Counted from the first letter of the stretch, positions 31,530 to 44,237 are shown. The stretch: DNA of 64,000 bases from Tridacna crocea (GCA_943736015.1 OX031065.1:22520427-22584426); one strand, 5' to 3'. Notes: generated from the sequence alone by a model not told the origin. Numbers and translations: made by a program.

Positions 31530-31715
31530 CCTACAAGATGACCCATGGGTCATTTCTCTACGTAGAAGAATGACCCGGGCCATTATTCTACGTAGAGAAA
31601 TAAGCCTCTGGGGTCTTTTCTCTCCGTAGAATAACGACCCTGGGGTTATTTCTATACGTAGAATAATGACCAGAGTAATTCTTCTACGTAGAGAAATGAC
31701 CCGTGGGTCATTTTG
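31530..31715. repeat. Cluster of TCTACGTAGA palindromes
   Basis: Repeated ATGACCC, CTACGTAGA and GGGTCATT segments alternate so that nearly every arm can pair with several others. CTACGTAG or a near match occurs about six times. Confidence 0.6.
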
Positions 31716-32196
31716 TTTTGCAGGGTCATTTCTCTGCATTAAACAGGCCATATTGTACGCATCCACACGCGTAATTCTTACGTGCCAACTGTCTACAAGC
31801 CGTTGTTTACTTGTTACGTACGGTATTTTATTTTGACAATAAAAAAACGATCGTTTCATCTCACAAATAATACACCATTATCTTATATCACTCAGTTAAA
31901 CACTTCTATTCAAATAGGAACTATGTACATAAAAATCTATGTAGGGCGAACAAGACCACTAACAAACATCAAAATGGAAACGAAATAAAACTTAAAAAAT
32001 AAGTTATAAGGAAAACCTATGCAAAACTTAATAATTTATCTTAACTCTTTCACCGTCAAACGACATAGATCAAGAATCAGAGTGCACAAAAAAAAAAAAA
32101 GAAACATGCTGATCTTTGACCTGCATAGTTCGACTTCTCAACACTAAGTAATTTAGAATAGATCTACTTCCCTCACATTTGTTTCAGAATTGTTAT

Positions 32197-32425
32197 TTAA
32201 CTCTATACCAAACAACAAACTTTTAGGCTAATCTAAAACGAAAGCATTTGCCAATGACAAAATAAATGGAACCGAAAGATTAAAACTTGTTGTGGGAAAG
32301 GTAGAAAACATTGTGGGAAAAGAAGAAAATGCTGGTTACCAGCATTTTCTTCTTATCCCACAATGTTTTCAACAGGCTTCTTTCCTCGGGTCGTTAAAAG
32401 TCGACATTGTGTGGTAAAGGGTTAA
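32197..32425. mobile_element. TTAA hairpin MITE, family A, variant stem
   Basis: TTAACTCTATACC and GGTAAAGGGTTAA ends. The stem carries AAGAAGAAAATGCTGG on one side and CCAGCATTTTCTTCTT on the other, so the G to A change relative to AAGGAG is matched on both arms. Confidence 0.75.
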
Positions 32426-32639
32426 GCTAGTAGCTGAATGTTTTGGCTTTTTATTTTTCCTACCATCTGACTGTGAAAGAGTTAAATGGGCAATGAATTT
32501 TATACCAAACATATATGCATGGCAGCAAACAATCCAAGACAACCACATCGTCCCTTGCCCACATTACTTCATTTCCGTTGCATTTCACCCTTGTTATGTT
32601 AGATATTATGCTGACAAACCTAGTCCCGACCAAATAACT

Positions 32640-32765
32640 GGGACTCACAGTGAGAAGACCCTGGTTTCGAATCCAACTGGATCAACTGGCTTTTCCGTGG
32701 GAGTGTCTTTGGGCAAGACACTTCAGAGCCCTAACCTAGTACTAGTAAAACCCAGGAAATACATA
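32640..32765 (+). mobile_element. Possible SINE fragment
   Basis: A B-box-like GGTTTCGAATCC is followed about 30 bases later by TTTGGGCAAGACACTT, a block common in metazoan SINE bodies. No A box, tail or target duplication was confirmed. Confidence 0.25.
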
Positions 32766-32848
32766 CAGTCGGTTTACTCCCAAAACCTCGTAATAACAGC
32801 TTTTAAAAAGCTGTAGTTACGAGGTTTTGGAAGTAAACTGACGATAAA
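32766..32848. mobile_element. 85-bp palindromic MITE (GTCGGTTTAC type)
   Basis: GTCGGTTTACT and AAACCTCGTAAT on the left mirror GTTACGAGGTTTTGGAAGTA and AACTGACGAT on the right, almost without a loop. Confidence 0.65.
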
Positions 32849-33151
32849 TACGTCAGCTGTCGCCGTGATTTGACTGAACTAACGTTGAAGGCCGCGTAAA
32901 GCATCAATCAATTAATAAATCAATCAACCAATCAATCAATCAATGAACAATAGGAATATTTTCAATGGTTCGCAACTTCGAACAAGCGGATGTTTCGACC
33001 AATCAACTGGACTTTTCATGCTGTTGGGATCCTTCCACCAATCAGGTCACACCTTACAATTTCATATGTTCCGCATTCACACATATGTGGATTTTCGACC
33101 AATGAAATACAGAAAATTCCTTTTATGTTAGCATTTTCTTGCTCTAATTCA

Positions 33152-33240
33152 GATATCGTCGGTCAAAACTTCAAAAACCTCGTAACCACAGCTTGTAACA
33201 AGATGTAGTTACTAGGTTTTGGAAGTAAACAGACGATATC
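33152..33240. mobile_element. 85-bp palindromic MITE (GTCGGTTTAC type)
   Basis: It begins GATATCGTCGG and ends AGACGATATC, with CCTCGTAACCACAGCTTG mirrored by ATGTAGTTACTAGG. Confidence 0.65.
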
Positions 33241-34019
33241 AGTGTCAATGCTAGATTCATTGAAGAAGAAATCAACTTTGATTGGTTGATCTATCGCACA
33301 TCTTAACACATGAATACCGTTGAAAAGGAGATTCTTAATGGCTAAGAATGAAGTGTAACGAAAAAGACGAATGTGGGTTACGACGATGGGACAACCCGTG
33401 CATTACGGCATATTCACATTCAATATCCGAATGAAAGACATATAGACACAAAAGACAATAAACATATAACATTTACCTTTAAAATGCTGAACAAATGGTG
33501 TTGGACATTTCCATCAACAGATAAAGCCAATTAAAGAAAAGTATCATAGCCTCATGAAATATCGGGCAATGAAAATCAAGATCAAACAGTACTATTTGTG
33601 TTGACTGATCTTGATCTACACTGTCCTCTAAAGTACTTGAGGTAGTCCATAGCATCATACTTTATCATACTGCAAAGAAATTTTTCGTGATCTGATTGGA
33701 TAACATGCCCCGAACATATATATCATTTACACTGGCAAAACCAACGCAAAAGCAGTTTCCCTTTCGGTAGCCCCGTATACATGACTACAATGTCAACGCA
33801 TCATCGAAAGTAGCGGCGTCGATCAAGATTAAGATCAAGATTATGTGCCAAGCTGCACGTTTTAGCACGTATTACCAAGGTTTCAGTGGCGTCATTTTTC
33901 AGTGACGTCAGTTTTCATTGAATTGGGGCACTTAGAAGGGAAAATGTACTTCGTCAGAGTTCTCAGTTTTTTTGCTTCAAACAAAAACAAGGTAAAACTT
34001 TGCAGTATAATAAATTTCT
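33241..34019. other. Non-coding stretch
   Basis: A half-copy of the GATCAGACTG palindrome lies near 33580-33620. Nothing else recognisable. Confidence 0.3.
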
Positions 34020-34148
34020 TGTACGGTCAGGTGGCAGGGGACTTGGTAACTTGTTCACGGCTGTGGTAAATCATGTCGGCACCCGAGCCGAACATGATTC
34101 ACCTCAGCAGTGAACAAGTTTTAAAGTTCCCTGCCACCTGACCGTACA
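34020..34148. repeat. Long hairpin, TACGGTCAGGTGGCAGG type
   Basis: Arms of about 55 bases: TACGGTCAGGTGGCAGGG on the left and its complement CCCTGCCACCTGACCGTA on the right, with CTTGTTCACGGCTG mirrored by CAGCAGTGAACAAG. The loop holds GTCGGCACCCGAGCCGA. Confidence 0.75.
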
Positions 34149-35895
34149 ACTAATGATGTAATGCATAAGTCAGCAGAGAAAGCATAGTTACTTTAGATAT
34201 CAAAGCCTGTTTCGCCAGAATATCTAAAGAAAAAATATCGCACAAAGTAGATCAAGATCAGACTACAAATTCGGTGAAGTCTGATCTCAATCTACACCAT
34301 TTGCTTAAGAACCGAAGCTCGTATTTAGCATTTAAAAGTTTAAAACACATACTGTACATATTTACAGGCTCACAATTCGGTTCGTTCAAGACGTAGTTAT
34401 GTGCACTATTTTTAACTTCTTTAGTACTATGTGTTTACTTTCGTGCTCGTGCATCGTGGTACATAAATTAATTAGATAAGCAATAACAATTTGATAATAT
34501 AACTGTTATCCTGCAAAACCTGCATTGAATTCCTGATGCTGATATTGTAGATCAAGATCAGACTGCCCAGAACGTGAGGTCTTATTTTGGATGTATAGGC
34601 CTATTACCATTTTTTTGCCAGATATGCTGACAAAAACAACATTGAGATAGCAGTATCTCCATCCCCATTGCTGACAATGGAATTCGATTTTATTTATGTC
34701 GCAGAGAATAAAGACTAACAACGTTTCGTAAACAAAGATGTTGAAAAAAAAGATCAGTTTCTCGACTGGAAAGCGGCTAAACAGGTCATTAAAACAACAA
34801 AATATAGAGTAGTAACGAGGTTTTTAAGTAAACCGACGATATAAAATTTAGGCTTTTTAGATAAAGATGATGCACGCAGCATTCGCTCATCTTAAGTATT
34901 GTTTATCCTTTTGTCCGAACGTTCCAAAGAGTACATAATTAAAAGTGTGATAAAGCGTGTCATATAAGTGTTTATGATAAGTAAATAAATAAAACTGCAT
35001 GTGTTATGTACTTATGAATACATTAAAAAACCAAAACTGGCAACAAAGAAAATAATGACTCTAGACAGATAGATGGTTTCCAACAAACTTATAAAAGCGA
35101 TCTTCCATTCGTAACTACTGTCTGCTGTTGAGTCTTTTCTATGGGAAAAAATGTTTGTTCTAATCTTTCTGTAGAATCCAGTCCTGTTCAGTGGTTTTGA
35201 ACGTCGACTTAAAAAAAATCACGAGTAAGCCGGTTACCTACGGGTATTTCTAAAACATACATTTTATCCACCTTGTTCGCCTGAATGGATGTCATTATAT
35301 AAATGCGTAGCAATTTGTCCGTGAAAATCCCCCGATGCACTCGATGACAAAAGTTCTACGACTTGGTAACCATAGCAATCGATTTTTTCCTTCTCCTTCA
35401 ACTAATATAACAAATAAAATCCTCTCCACATGAAATGAAATGCGTCCTTTACGCAAGGTCTTAAAACACAGCGTTATCACATATCAAATAGCAATCGCGA
35501 TAGTCTCCCTTTACTTTACTGCAAGACTGATATCCGGATTCATCTTGCTGAACACAATGAAACTTAACTTTCTCTCCTCTAATCAGCTCATAAGCCAAGC
35601 TGTTCTTCTGTCAACAAAGCTGCTCGCTAGCCAGCACAAACAACGCACGACAGCTTCCGGTCACATGACGGGAAAGCCGTCAAAAAGGGAATTATGGGTA
35701 GGAATGGCGGTGGCTCCCCTCAGGAAAGTAGATTAAAGAACATTGTAGCTAAACTCAAGTTTAATGCTATAACCAAAACTAGAAGTTGCCGCTGCTGCAC
35801 AAATTCCTGTAATTATAAAAAAAGACAGAAATAAAGGCATGGTCAACGAAAACAGATTGATTTCTGGATATGTTCTCTTCACAAAAGCAGCAATC
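34149..35895. other. Non-coding stretch
   Basis: It holds GATCAGACT palindromes (34250-34305, 34548-34590) and a GC-richer patch with CCGGTCACATGACGGG near 35660, but no exon I can support. Confidence 0.3.
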
Positions 35896-35983
35896 ATATC
35901 GTTGGTTTACATCAAAAACCTCGTAACTACAGTTTCAAACAACAAGCTGTAGGTACGAGTTTTTTTAAGTAAACCGACGATAT
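35896..35983. mobile_element. 85-bp palindromic MITE (GTCGGTTTAC type)
   Basis: It begins ATATCGTTGGTTTAC and ends AAGTAAACCGACGATAT. The TTAA in TTTTTTTAAGTAAACC is the site type used by the TTAA MITEs. Confidence 0.7.
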
Positions 35984-36104
35984 TCTTATTTTCCGACAAT
36001 GTAGCTCTGTGGATCGCGTGCCTGACTCGTGACCTGCAGCTTGTGCGTATATCCGGTTGTGGAAAACTTTCTTTCCGGTGATTTCTCACCTTTCACCTCA
36101 GTTG

Positions 36105-36215
36105 CATTTTGGAAAAAGGGACAACCAGTATTTTCTCCTCTTGCAAATATCTTTTAAGATCCTTTTTCATTAACATGGCAAAATCGAGGTTGTTTGGTAA
36201 AGGGATAATCAGAGA
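36105..36215. mobile_element. Degraded TTAA MITE fragment
   Basis: GTTGTTTGGTAAAGGGATAA near the right end and CCAGTATTTTCTCCTCTTGC in the middle resemble family A. Only the right part remains. Confidence 0.35.
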
Positions 36216-36616
36216 GCTGATATATCATGCAATTGATTTTCAAGAGATTTTAAACAATTAAATAAAAGAGTCACAAAAATCAACCATCTCCGCATGATTC
36301 TTACGATTTTTACCTTCTTCAGTTCTCCTATATTACTTTTAGATTGAATGCAAATATGAACTCTTTTAGTCTATGTATCTATGATACTGAGGATGCCTTT
36401 TAAAACACCATCACGAAAAAAGTAGAAAATGTTAGTAACCAGCGCTTTCACTATTTATACAAGCGTCTGTAACCCCTTCAAAGACATATTATCACATATT
36501 TTAGTCATACATGTATTTGTCTTTTGCACATACTTTCAATATCGACGTCTTAATTGCGCTAAATACTAAATTCAGCTATACCTTCGACAGAAGACAGTTC
36601 AACCATTATGAAAAAC

Positions 36617-36660
36617 AATCATCATCATCATAATCATCATCACCGTCGTCATCATCTTTG
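36617..36660. repeat. CAT/ATC microsatellite
   Basis: An imperfect run of ATC triplets with interruptions. Confidence 0.7.
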
Positions 36661-36854
36661 TCTTCTTTACACCAGTAAAATTAATATTAAAAGATAGAAG
36701 ACCCATAACACTTGGGGTGCAACATGGAATATAATTTCTTGATAGTTAAAAAATACAGACTTGTACAGATATAATACGTTTGCACATTTTTAACCGACCA
36801 AAACCAAAAATTCCTTTGATGTCTGTCTTGAACCTATTTGTTGATACTTTTGTT

Positions 36855-39665
36855 GGGTCCGTGAAGTTGGCTAAACGCTCAGTAATCGATATTCAGCTCA
36901 ACACCAGCCTTGTTGAGCAAACACGACATTCCAGCTCAACGGCCAGCTCAAAAGCAAAAATACATATAAATGTCAAAATCAAAGAGCGTTGAACCAGTTC
37001 GACATTCCAGCTCAACCGCCAGCTCCACGGTAAAAATACTTATACAAATGATTCGATCAATGTCCGTTGAGCCAGCTCGACATTCCAGCTCAATGGCCAG
37101 GTCAAAGGCAAAAATACTTATACATGACAAAATCAAGGTTCGTCAAGTCAGCTCGACTTTCAAAACATACCTTAAGCTCAATAGAAAAATACTTATACAT
37201 TATGTTTCGATCAAGGTCTATTGAGCCAGCTCGACATTCCAGCTAAACCGCTAGCTCAACAATAAAAATACTGATACATATGTTTCGATCAATGTCCGTT
37301 CAGCCAGCCCGACATTCCAGCTCAACCACCGAATCAACAGTAAAAAAAACTTATACACAGATTTCGATCAATGAACGTTGAGCTAGCTCGACATTCCAGG
37401 TCAAGAGCAGAAATACATATATATGTCAAAATCAAAGTGCGTTGAGCCAGCTCGACATTCCAGCTCAACCGCCAGCTTAACAGTAAAAATACTTATACAT
37501 ATGTTTCAATCAAAGTCCGTTGAGCCAGCTCGACATTACAGCTCAAGACTAAAAGTACTTATACATATGATTCGATAAATGTCCGTTGGGCCACCTCAAC
37601 ATGCCAGCTCAACGGCCAGCTCAACAGCAAAAATGCATATATATGTCAAAATCTAAGTCCGTTGAGCCAGCTCAACATTCCAGCTCTACCCTAAGCTCAA
37701 CAGTAAAAATACATATATATATATATGTCAAAATCAAAGTCCGTTGAGCCGGCTCGACATCCCAGCTCAACAGTAGAAATACTCATACATAATTATATTT
37801 CGTTCAATGTCCGTTGATCCACCTCGACATTCCAGCTCAACAGCTAGCCCAACAGAAAAAATGCATATATATGTCAAAATCAAAGTCCTTTAAACCAGTT
37901 CGACATTCCAGCTCAACGGCCATCTCAACAGCAAAAATATTAAATCCATGTCCGTTGAGCCAGATCGACATTCCAGCTGAACCGCTAGCTCAACAGTTAA
38001 ATTACTTATATATGCATGTATACGTGTGTTTCGATCAATGTCCGGTGAGCCAGCTCGATATTTCAGCTCAACCACCAGCTCAACAGTAAAAATACTTATA
38101 CATATGTTTCGATCAATGTCCGTTTACCCAGTTCGACATTCCAGCTCAACCGCCAAATCAACAGTAAAAATACTTATACATATGTTTCGATCAATGTCCG
38201 TTGAGCCTGTTCGACATTCTAGCTCTACAGCCAGCTCAAAAGCAAAAATACATATATATTTTTAAAAATCAAAGTCCGTTGAGCCAGCTCGGCATTCCAA
38301 CCCATCGCTAGCTCAACAGCAAAAATACACATATATGTCAAAATCAAAGTCCGTTGAGTCAGGTGGTTGGGCTGGAATGTCGTGCTGAGGTGTCGGTTGA
38401 GCTAGAATGTTGAGCTGGCTCAACGAACTTTGATTTTGACATATACATGTATCTTTGCTATTGAGCTGGCCGTTAAGCTGGAATATCGAGCTGGCTCAAC
38501 GGACATTTTTGCTGTCGATCTGGCTGTTAAGCTGGACTAGCAAGCTGGCTCAACGGACATTGATCGAAACATAATTATGTATAAGTAGTTCTACTGAGCT
38601 AGAATGTTGAGCTGGCTCAACGGACTTTGATTTCGACATAGATGTGTATCTTTGCTATTGAGCTGGCCGATGAGCTGGAATATCGAGCTGGCTCAATGGA
38701 CATTGATCGAAACATATTTATAAGTATTTTTACTGTTGAGCTGGCGGTTGAGCTGGAATGTCGAGCTGGTTCGACGGACTTTGATTTTTACATACATTTT
38801 TTTTTTTTTGCTGTTGAGCTGGCCGTTGACCTGGAATGTCAAGTTGGCTCAAAGGACATTAATCAAAGCATACGTATAAGTATTTTTACTGTTGAGCTGG
38901 CCGTTGAAGTGGAATATCGAGCTGGCTCAACAGAATTTGTTTTTATATATCTATGTTTTCTTGCTGTTGAGCTGGTGTTTGAGCTCGAATATCGGGTTAG
39001 CTAAATGGACATTGATCGAAACATATGAATAAGTATTATTACCGTTGAACTGTCGGTTGAGCTGGAATGTACAGCTGGCTCAATGGACTTTGATTTTGAC
39101 ATATATATCAATTTTTGCTGTTGAGCTGGTGGTTGAGCTACAATGTTGAGCTGGCCCAACAGACATTGATTGCAATTTTACTGTTGATCTGGCGGTTGAG
39201 CTGGAATGTCGAGCTGGCTCAACGGACCTTAATTTTGACACATATATGTATTTTTGCTGTTGAGCTGGCTTTTAAGCTGGAATGTTGAGCTGGCTCAACG
39301 GACACTGATCGAAACATATGTAGAAGTACTTTTAGTGTTGAGCTGGTGGTTGAGCTAGAATGTTAAGCCGGGTTAACGGACCCTGATTTTGTCCCTGTAT
39401 CTTTGCTGTTTAGCTGGTCGTTGAGCTGGAATGTCGAGCTGGCTCAACGGACATTGATCGAGACATATGTATAAGTAATTTTACTGCTGAGTCGGCCGTT
39501 GAGCTGAAATGTCGAGCTGGCTCAACGGGCTTTGATTTTGACATGTATATGTATTTTTGCTGTTGAGCTGGCAGTTGAGCTGGACTGTCGAGCTGGCTCA
39601 ACAAGGCGTGTGTTAAGCTGAATGTCGATTACTGAGCGTTGAGCCAACTGCACGGACCCACTTTT
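36855..39665. mobile_element. Foldback element with tandem-subrepeat arms
   Basis: The ends GGGTCCGTGAAGTTGGCTAA (left) and GAGCCAACTGCACGGACCC (right) are inverted. Next to each, CAGTAATCGATATTCAGCTC is mirrored by GAGCTGAATGTCGATTACTG. Inside, the left arm (to about 38355) is an array of about 75-80-bp units with GAGCCAGCTCGACATTCC and AGCTCAAC. The right arm is the same array in reverse (GAGCTGGAATGTCGAGCTGG). Two unit subtypes are mixed: one carries ATGTCAAAATCAAAGTCCG, the other ATGTTTCGATCAATGTCCG. No gene lies inside. It lies downstream of the junctophilin exon at 39885-40876. Confidence 0.75.
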
Positions 39666-39884
39666 GTTAGTTTCCAGAGGAGGGATGTAGTTATTATTTG
39701 CCTTTTTAATGAGAGTGTAATGGTTTAGATTTATAAATGATAATTCTAAGAAGGAAAAAAAAAGAGAAAAAGTGGCTTGGTTAAAGTAGTACTCATTTCT
39801 AATCATAGCAAATTTTGTAAGGTAATATTATGATGGAAATATCGGTCCTCTCTACCTAAACAACAGTAATGAAAACGAATTTAC
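39666..39884. other. Junctophilin intron or downstream sequence
   Basis: AT-rich and non-coding. A donor-like GTAAAT begins at 39884 on the minus strand. Confidence 0.4.
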
Positions 39885-40876
39885 CCGTAAATCGCCTAAA
39901 ATAACAGCAACATCTCCCTGTCGCCTTCTTTCTGCCAGTTCCTGCAGGCGCCTCAATTCCTCCCGTTTTGCTGAGCCTAGTCTAAAAGCTTCGTCTCTGG
40001 GCATAGCTTTTGCGTCTGAACTGGTAATCGTGGTGATGTCTGGAAGACTTCCGCGTACACCTGTTCGGCCTAAAGTGTTTCCGGTTTGTCCAACTTTGTT
40101 TTGGCTCTCAATTTTATATGCCTTTGGTAAATCCCCTTTCGAAGACGCGTGGGTGTGACTTGGTGCAGCACTTGTCACCCCTTTTACTCGTTTTCTGATA
40201 CCATTTTCAATTATAAAAGTATCTGGGTTCTTTCTAGCAAGGTTTTCACTACTGTGGGCCTGTTCTTTGACGGCTGCAGAATTTCCAGACTGGTCACTGT
40301 CATCTTTCACTATACACGGGAGAGTTCGGCGTCTCTGTAACGTACGTAGACCATCATCGACCCCTTCCGAAACCCCGGAATCTGGCGAGGCATCACTTGG
40401 ACGATGTGGATTGCGGTCCGGGGTTAGATACTCTCTATCAAGACCATTGTCATCGCGTTGAGCTGAATACTGGTCGAAATGGTCATTAAGAATTGTGGAA
40501 TTAAAGAGTTCACTAAAGCCGCGACCCCGTCGAGAGCCCGCTAAAAAACTATACCGTCTTATCTTTAATGAAGGGCTCCGATTGTGTGGGGTATGGTTGG
40601 AAATCACAGTCTCGTGCGAAGGGTTAAGGGAATTTGGCGATTGTAATAAGGGATTTGTCGCACTTAGATAATTAAAGTCTGCTTGGGCGCTTGTCTTACG
40701 CGACGCCCCTTGTAGATCGGTCGGCGACAGGTTGGGGCCATCCCGCCCCATCATGGATTTTGAGCGTTGATGAGGAGTGTGGTTCTGCATCTCAATCTGG
40801 GTGAAGTCGAATTTCTCTTCATGAGGCTGCCCGTTATGATTTTGCTCCATTAATTTCTTTTTGATTATATCAGTGC
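39885..40876 (-). CDS. JPH: Junctophilin exon, linker/divergent region
   Basis: A 992-base open exon on the minus strand. A polypyrimidine tract and CCAG at 40880-40877 form the acceptor, and ACGG|GTAAAT at 39885/39884 is the proposed donor. Its phase (two bases finishing a Gly codon begun in the upstream exon) continues the product as PG-TDIIKKKLMEQ. This matches the junctophilin region after the helical domain. The rest is low-complexity and Ser/Arg-rich (SPSLKIRRYSFLAGSRRGRG, RRRTLPCIVKDD), like the poorly conserved linker of junctophilins. Junctophilins tether the plasma membrane to the endoplasmic or sarcoplasmic reticulum. The C-terminal membrane anchor expected after this exon was not found. 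Confidence 0.75.
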
Positions 40877-41034
40877 CTGGAGAGAGAGGGAGAAAAAAAA
40901 ATCAAAGTTTATTTCATGCTTTCCGGTAGGATACCGAGAAATAGCGGTGAAAATATTTTTCGATATTCCCCGGGTACGATCAGTGAAAATACCGAAATTA
41001 TATACTACTACTACTAAATTAGACCAGCGTCCGT

Positions 41035-41220
41035 ATTCATCAACCATTCTTAAGAACATTCTCAGTCTTATTCTCCAGAATTTTGTCAGTGTAAAAGTAA
41101 CAGAACTTCTGATTGGCTAAACCATTTGGTTAAGCCAATCAGAAGTTCTGTTACTTTTACAGTCAGAAAATTTTGAAATTGAAACAAAGAGTGTTCTGGA
41201 GGAATAGTTGGTGAATACCG
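41035..41220. mobile_element. Palindromic MITE, GATTGGCTAAACC type
   Basis: Second copy of the element at 27735-27925, with an inverted pair around TTCTGATTGGCTAAACC and outer arms ACATTCTCAGTCTTATTCTC and GAGTGTTCTGG. Confidence 0.6.
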
Positions 41221-42954
41221 AATACGGAGCCCGAGCTAAACAACCAACTCTGTCTTATACAAGTCGGTTTTAAGTGCCTCTTAACTCTAAACCTGTTAAA
41301 TATGTTAAGTGAAACTTTTTTACCCCATGATAAAACCTCGATTTTTACTACTTAACTCTTATCCTGCCAAATAACTAAAGTCAAATTTTCATTCCGTATT
41401 GTTAATCAAAATATAGCTACTTTAAAGTGATGTTTTGGGGAATAAAATCTCATTATCGGACTGTGTAGATTAAAGATCAGACTACACTTTCTGTGCTGTC
41501 TGATCTTGATCTACACTATCCTCACAAGCCAATTAAGTCGCTCTTAGCAGTCTAAGGTTTAAAAATTAACCACATGTTTATATATTGTTATATTCAAACA
41601 TGGATAGCAAACTCCTACAGATGGATTGGATGTAAAGAATTTTGAAAAGAAAATTATTTAAAAAAAAATACTTCATTTGATACATTCAAAGCTTCAGATA
41701 GAGAGAGTGATTTTGGTTTAAAAAGTGAAATATAACTTATTCTCCATCTAAACCCTATGCTGTGGGTACTCATTTGAATCGTCTCGTTAAGACGATTCTA
41801 ATGAGTACCCACAACATATTGTTTTGAAGCGAAACAATAACTTTACTGGAATACTATCACTCCCTCTTATCTGGAGCTATGATAAATGTGCATAATAAGA
41901 TTGTTGGATATGTAGGATTAAACCGAAAAATAATGCAACGTTGTATTGAACATGTGAAACAAGAATAGAAAAAAAAGGTAATTAAATTGGGTACAAATAA
42001 AAGAAAATAAAATGACTTTAAATGAAAATGTAAAATCTGAAAAACTGAATGGATATTCGCAGGAAACAAATGTAATAGAAAGTAAAAGAAAATATATATG
42101 TAAAGAAATGTAACTGAAGATAGGGGGAAAAAAGATAAATGTAACTACAAGTGTCAGCAGGTAAAATATTAAAAGATGTAAATCAATAGATAGAAAGGAA
42201 GAGATAAATAAGAATGCATAAAGAAAAAAAAGTAGAAAATAGATAAAATCTACACAAGAACGAAGCAGGGCAAAATGCAATGATTGAAAAGTCAGAGCGT
42301 GGTTTCTCCTGAAACCGTTTGAGCTGCAAACTTCTAGCAGGTGGAAAACACAAATAAAGTCGGATAAACGGATCTGTTCTTTTCGCATTTCAGGGTTTTT
42401 TTTGTCAAAATGATCACAAAATACGAAATACTTTACATATCGATCAAACTGTTATGTATTTTGCAACTAAATGTACAGAGTCTGGCAAACCAACTACATG
42501 TAGAATAACTCAATGAAAATGTGTTTAGAGCCGACAAGGATAAAACGTAAGTGAAGTTACCCCAGAATGCGGTTGCCAGGTCGTGCATTTAAAATGCAGT
42601 TTATCTATGCGCACGAAATGATACTAAAATATGCAGAAAGCTAATGGGCCGTAAATTAAATAGATACTTTGCCAGGTTTTCAAAAAGGAAAGTAATCTAT
42701 TTTTAACCCAGACTTGATACTATAATTAGACTATGACATGCAAAGTTGTACGTTTTAAATTCCCATGTGCACACGTACGTCTTTTTTTATTTTTTTTTTT
42801 TGAAAACGGATGGCCTTAATATTTAATGGAACTGTTCTTGAAATATTACAAAGTCTGTTATGCAACAGTGCAAAGTTAATTATTCGGAATTTTCAAAAAC
42901 GATTTTGAGAAAGTTCTTTTTTTTTTTAAACCAGTAAAATAACTGGCTCGAAAC
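41221..42954. other. Junctophilin intron, non-coding
   Basis: It contains the GATCAGACT palindrome (about 41463-41518) and a 56-bp hairpin GTGGGTACTCATT...AATGAGTACCCAC at 41759-41814. The region 41880-42390 is A-rich on the plus strand; its minus-strand frames are low complexity and not credible genes. Confidence 0.45.
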
Positions 42955-43195
42955 AAGGGAAAAATAGCATTCGGACATTTGCGTAAAGTGTCGTCTCAGA
43001 TCTCCGCGCAAGCTAATCCGAGACGTTACTTTACGGCTACATTAGATATTCTTCTTCAGTAGATTTGCGCAAAAAAAGAAAGTTACACTATCGAAAGTGT
43101 CGTTTTGGACCAACATGCACGAATTGCCCAGGCTGATCCAAGACGGTATTTTACGCAAAATGTCCGAATATCCTTTTTCGCGAATTGCAGGCCAA
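42955..43195. mobile_element. Diverged GGCCTGCA-end MITE
   Basis: It shares GCATTCGGACATTTGCGTAA and CCTTTTTCGCGAATTGCAGG with 31118-31380, including AAGTGTCGT hairpin arms. Confidence 0.5.
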
Positions 43196-43278
43196 TTACA
43201 TGTATATGGATTAAAAGAAAAAGCCACAAGAAACTTCAGTAGAGCCAAAATCATCTATGCCCGTCATGAAAATAAAAT

Positions 43279-43362
43279 ACCGTTGGTTTACTTCAAAAAC
43301 CTCGTAACTACAGCTTGAAACAAGCTGTAGTTACGAGGTTTTTTTAAGTAAACCGACGATAT
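43279..43362. mobile_element. 85-bp palindromic MITE, near perfect
   Basis: CGTAACTACAGCTTG and CAAGCTGTAGTTACG are separated by three bases. The ends are GTTGGTTTACTTC and AAGTAAACCGACGATAT. This is the clearest uninterrupted copy. Confidence 0.75.
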
Positions 43363-43924
43363 GTCGTTCATTTTCAACAAAATAAGGATCATGCTCTGTC
43401 AAAGGGTGGTTCAGTGCATCTGCAATACCTATCGACTCGTCTAAGCCTGCGCAGTCCGCGCAGGCTGACCTGATTCATACGTTTTGCTACTAGTGTATTT
43501 TCTGCAGTTTTTAACGTAATGGGCTCGTAATAGAAAACAGCTATTTACAGTATAATATTATCCTACAAAATTTACTAAGATTAAAATGAGAATTATTGTA
43601 GATCTACTTACTTTCACCAAGCCACTTTTTCCTTTTTGTCCTTTCTAAAATTATCATTTATAGTTCTAAAACCACTATATTCTCATTACCAATGACAATT
43701 ACCTCCCTTTTCTGGAAACTACGAAAAGTATCAAAAAATAATTTCATAATAGACACCAAAGAAATTTCTGGTCGGTTAAACATGTGCAAAAGTATTATAT
43801 CTGTATAAATCTGTCTTTATCAACCATCAGGAAATTTTATGCTATGCTGCACTAGAAGTTTTACGGTTCCACTACCTAAAGACCATTCATTTTAACACGA
43901 CACGTGAATTCGGCTCTGTTACAA

Positions 43925-44237
43925 ACGTTATTCTACATAGAGTGACGTCATTCTATAATAAATGCACTCGTGGTGTAAATTCGTTTTTTGATTGGTCAGA
44001 ATCGGGTCATGTGATGAAAAAACCTGCATGTTATTTTTCGATAAACGCAATAGCACTACTTTCGGTATTTCCAAATCGTTGTTGGTATCTAATTTTAGAT
44101 TTCATGCAAACTGTTCATGAGCTATATTTAGAGTTCCATCGCTGAATCAGTCAAATGCAAAAAGATCGATTTCCTTTTTCTTTAAAAAAAACTTGCAAAA
44201 AGGAAACTTACGAATAAACCTTGACAAAAAGATGCGT
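43925..44237. repeat. Direct repeat a1 of the 44-52 kb nest
   Basis: GTGTAAATTCG, GAATCGGGTCATGTGATG and CGATAAACGCAATAGCAC recur in the same orientation at 45330-45625 with small changes. Confidence 0.65.

Noticed and set aside
36855-39665. Possible CRISPR array
   Set aside because: The units are contiguous tandem repeats without unique spacers, orientation flips midway, and the host is an animal.
40149-40461. Plus-strand frames across the junctophilin exon
   Set aside because: Antisense shadows of the phase-consistent minus-strand exon.
41857-42388. Minus-strand hydrophobic frames of 70 and 156 residues
   Set aside because: Phe/Leu/Ser low complexity caused by A-rich plus-strand sequence; no signal peptide logic, splice sites or family match.
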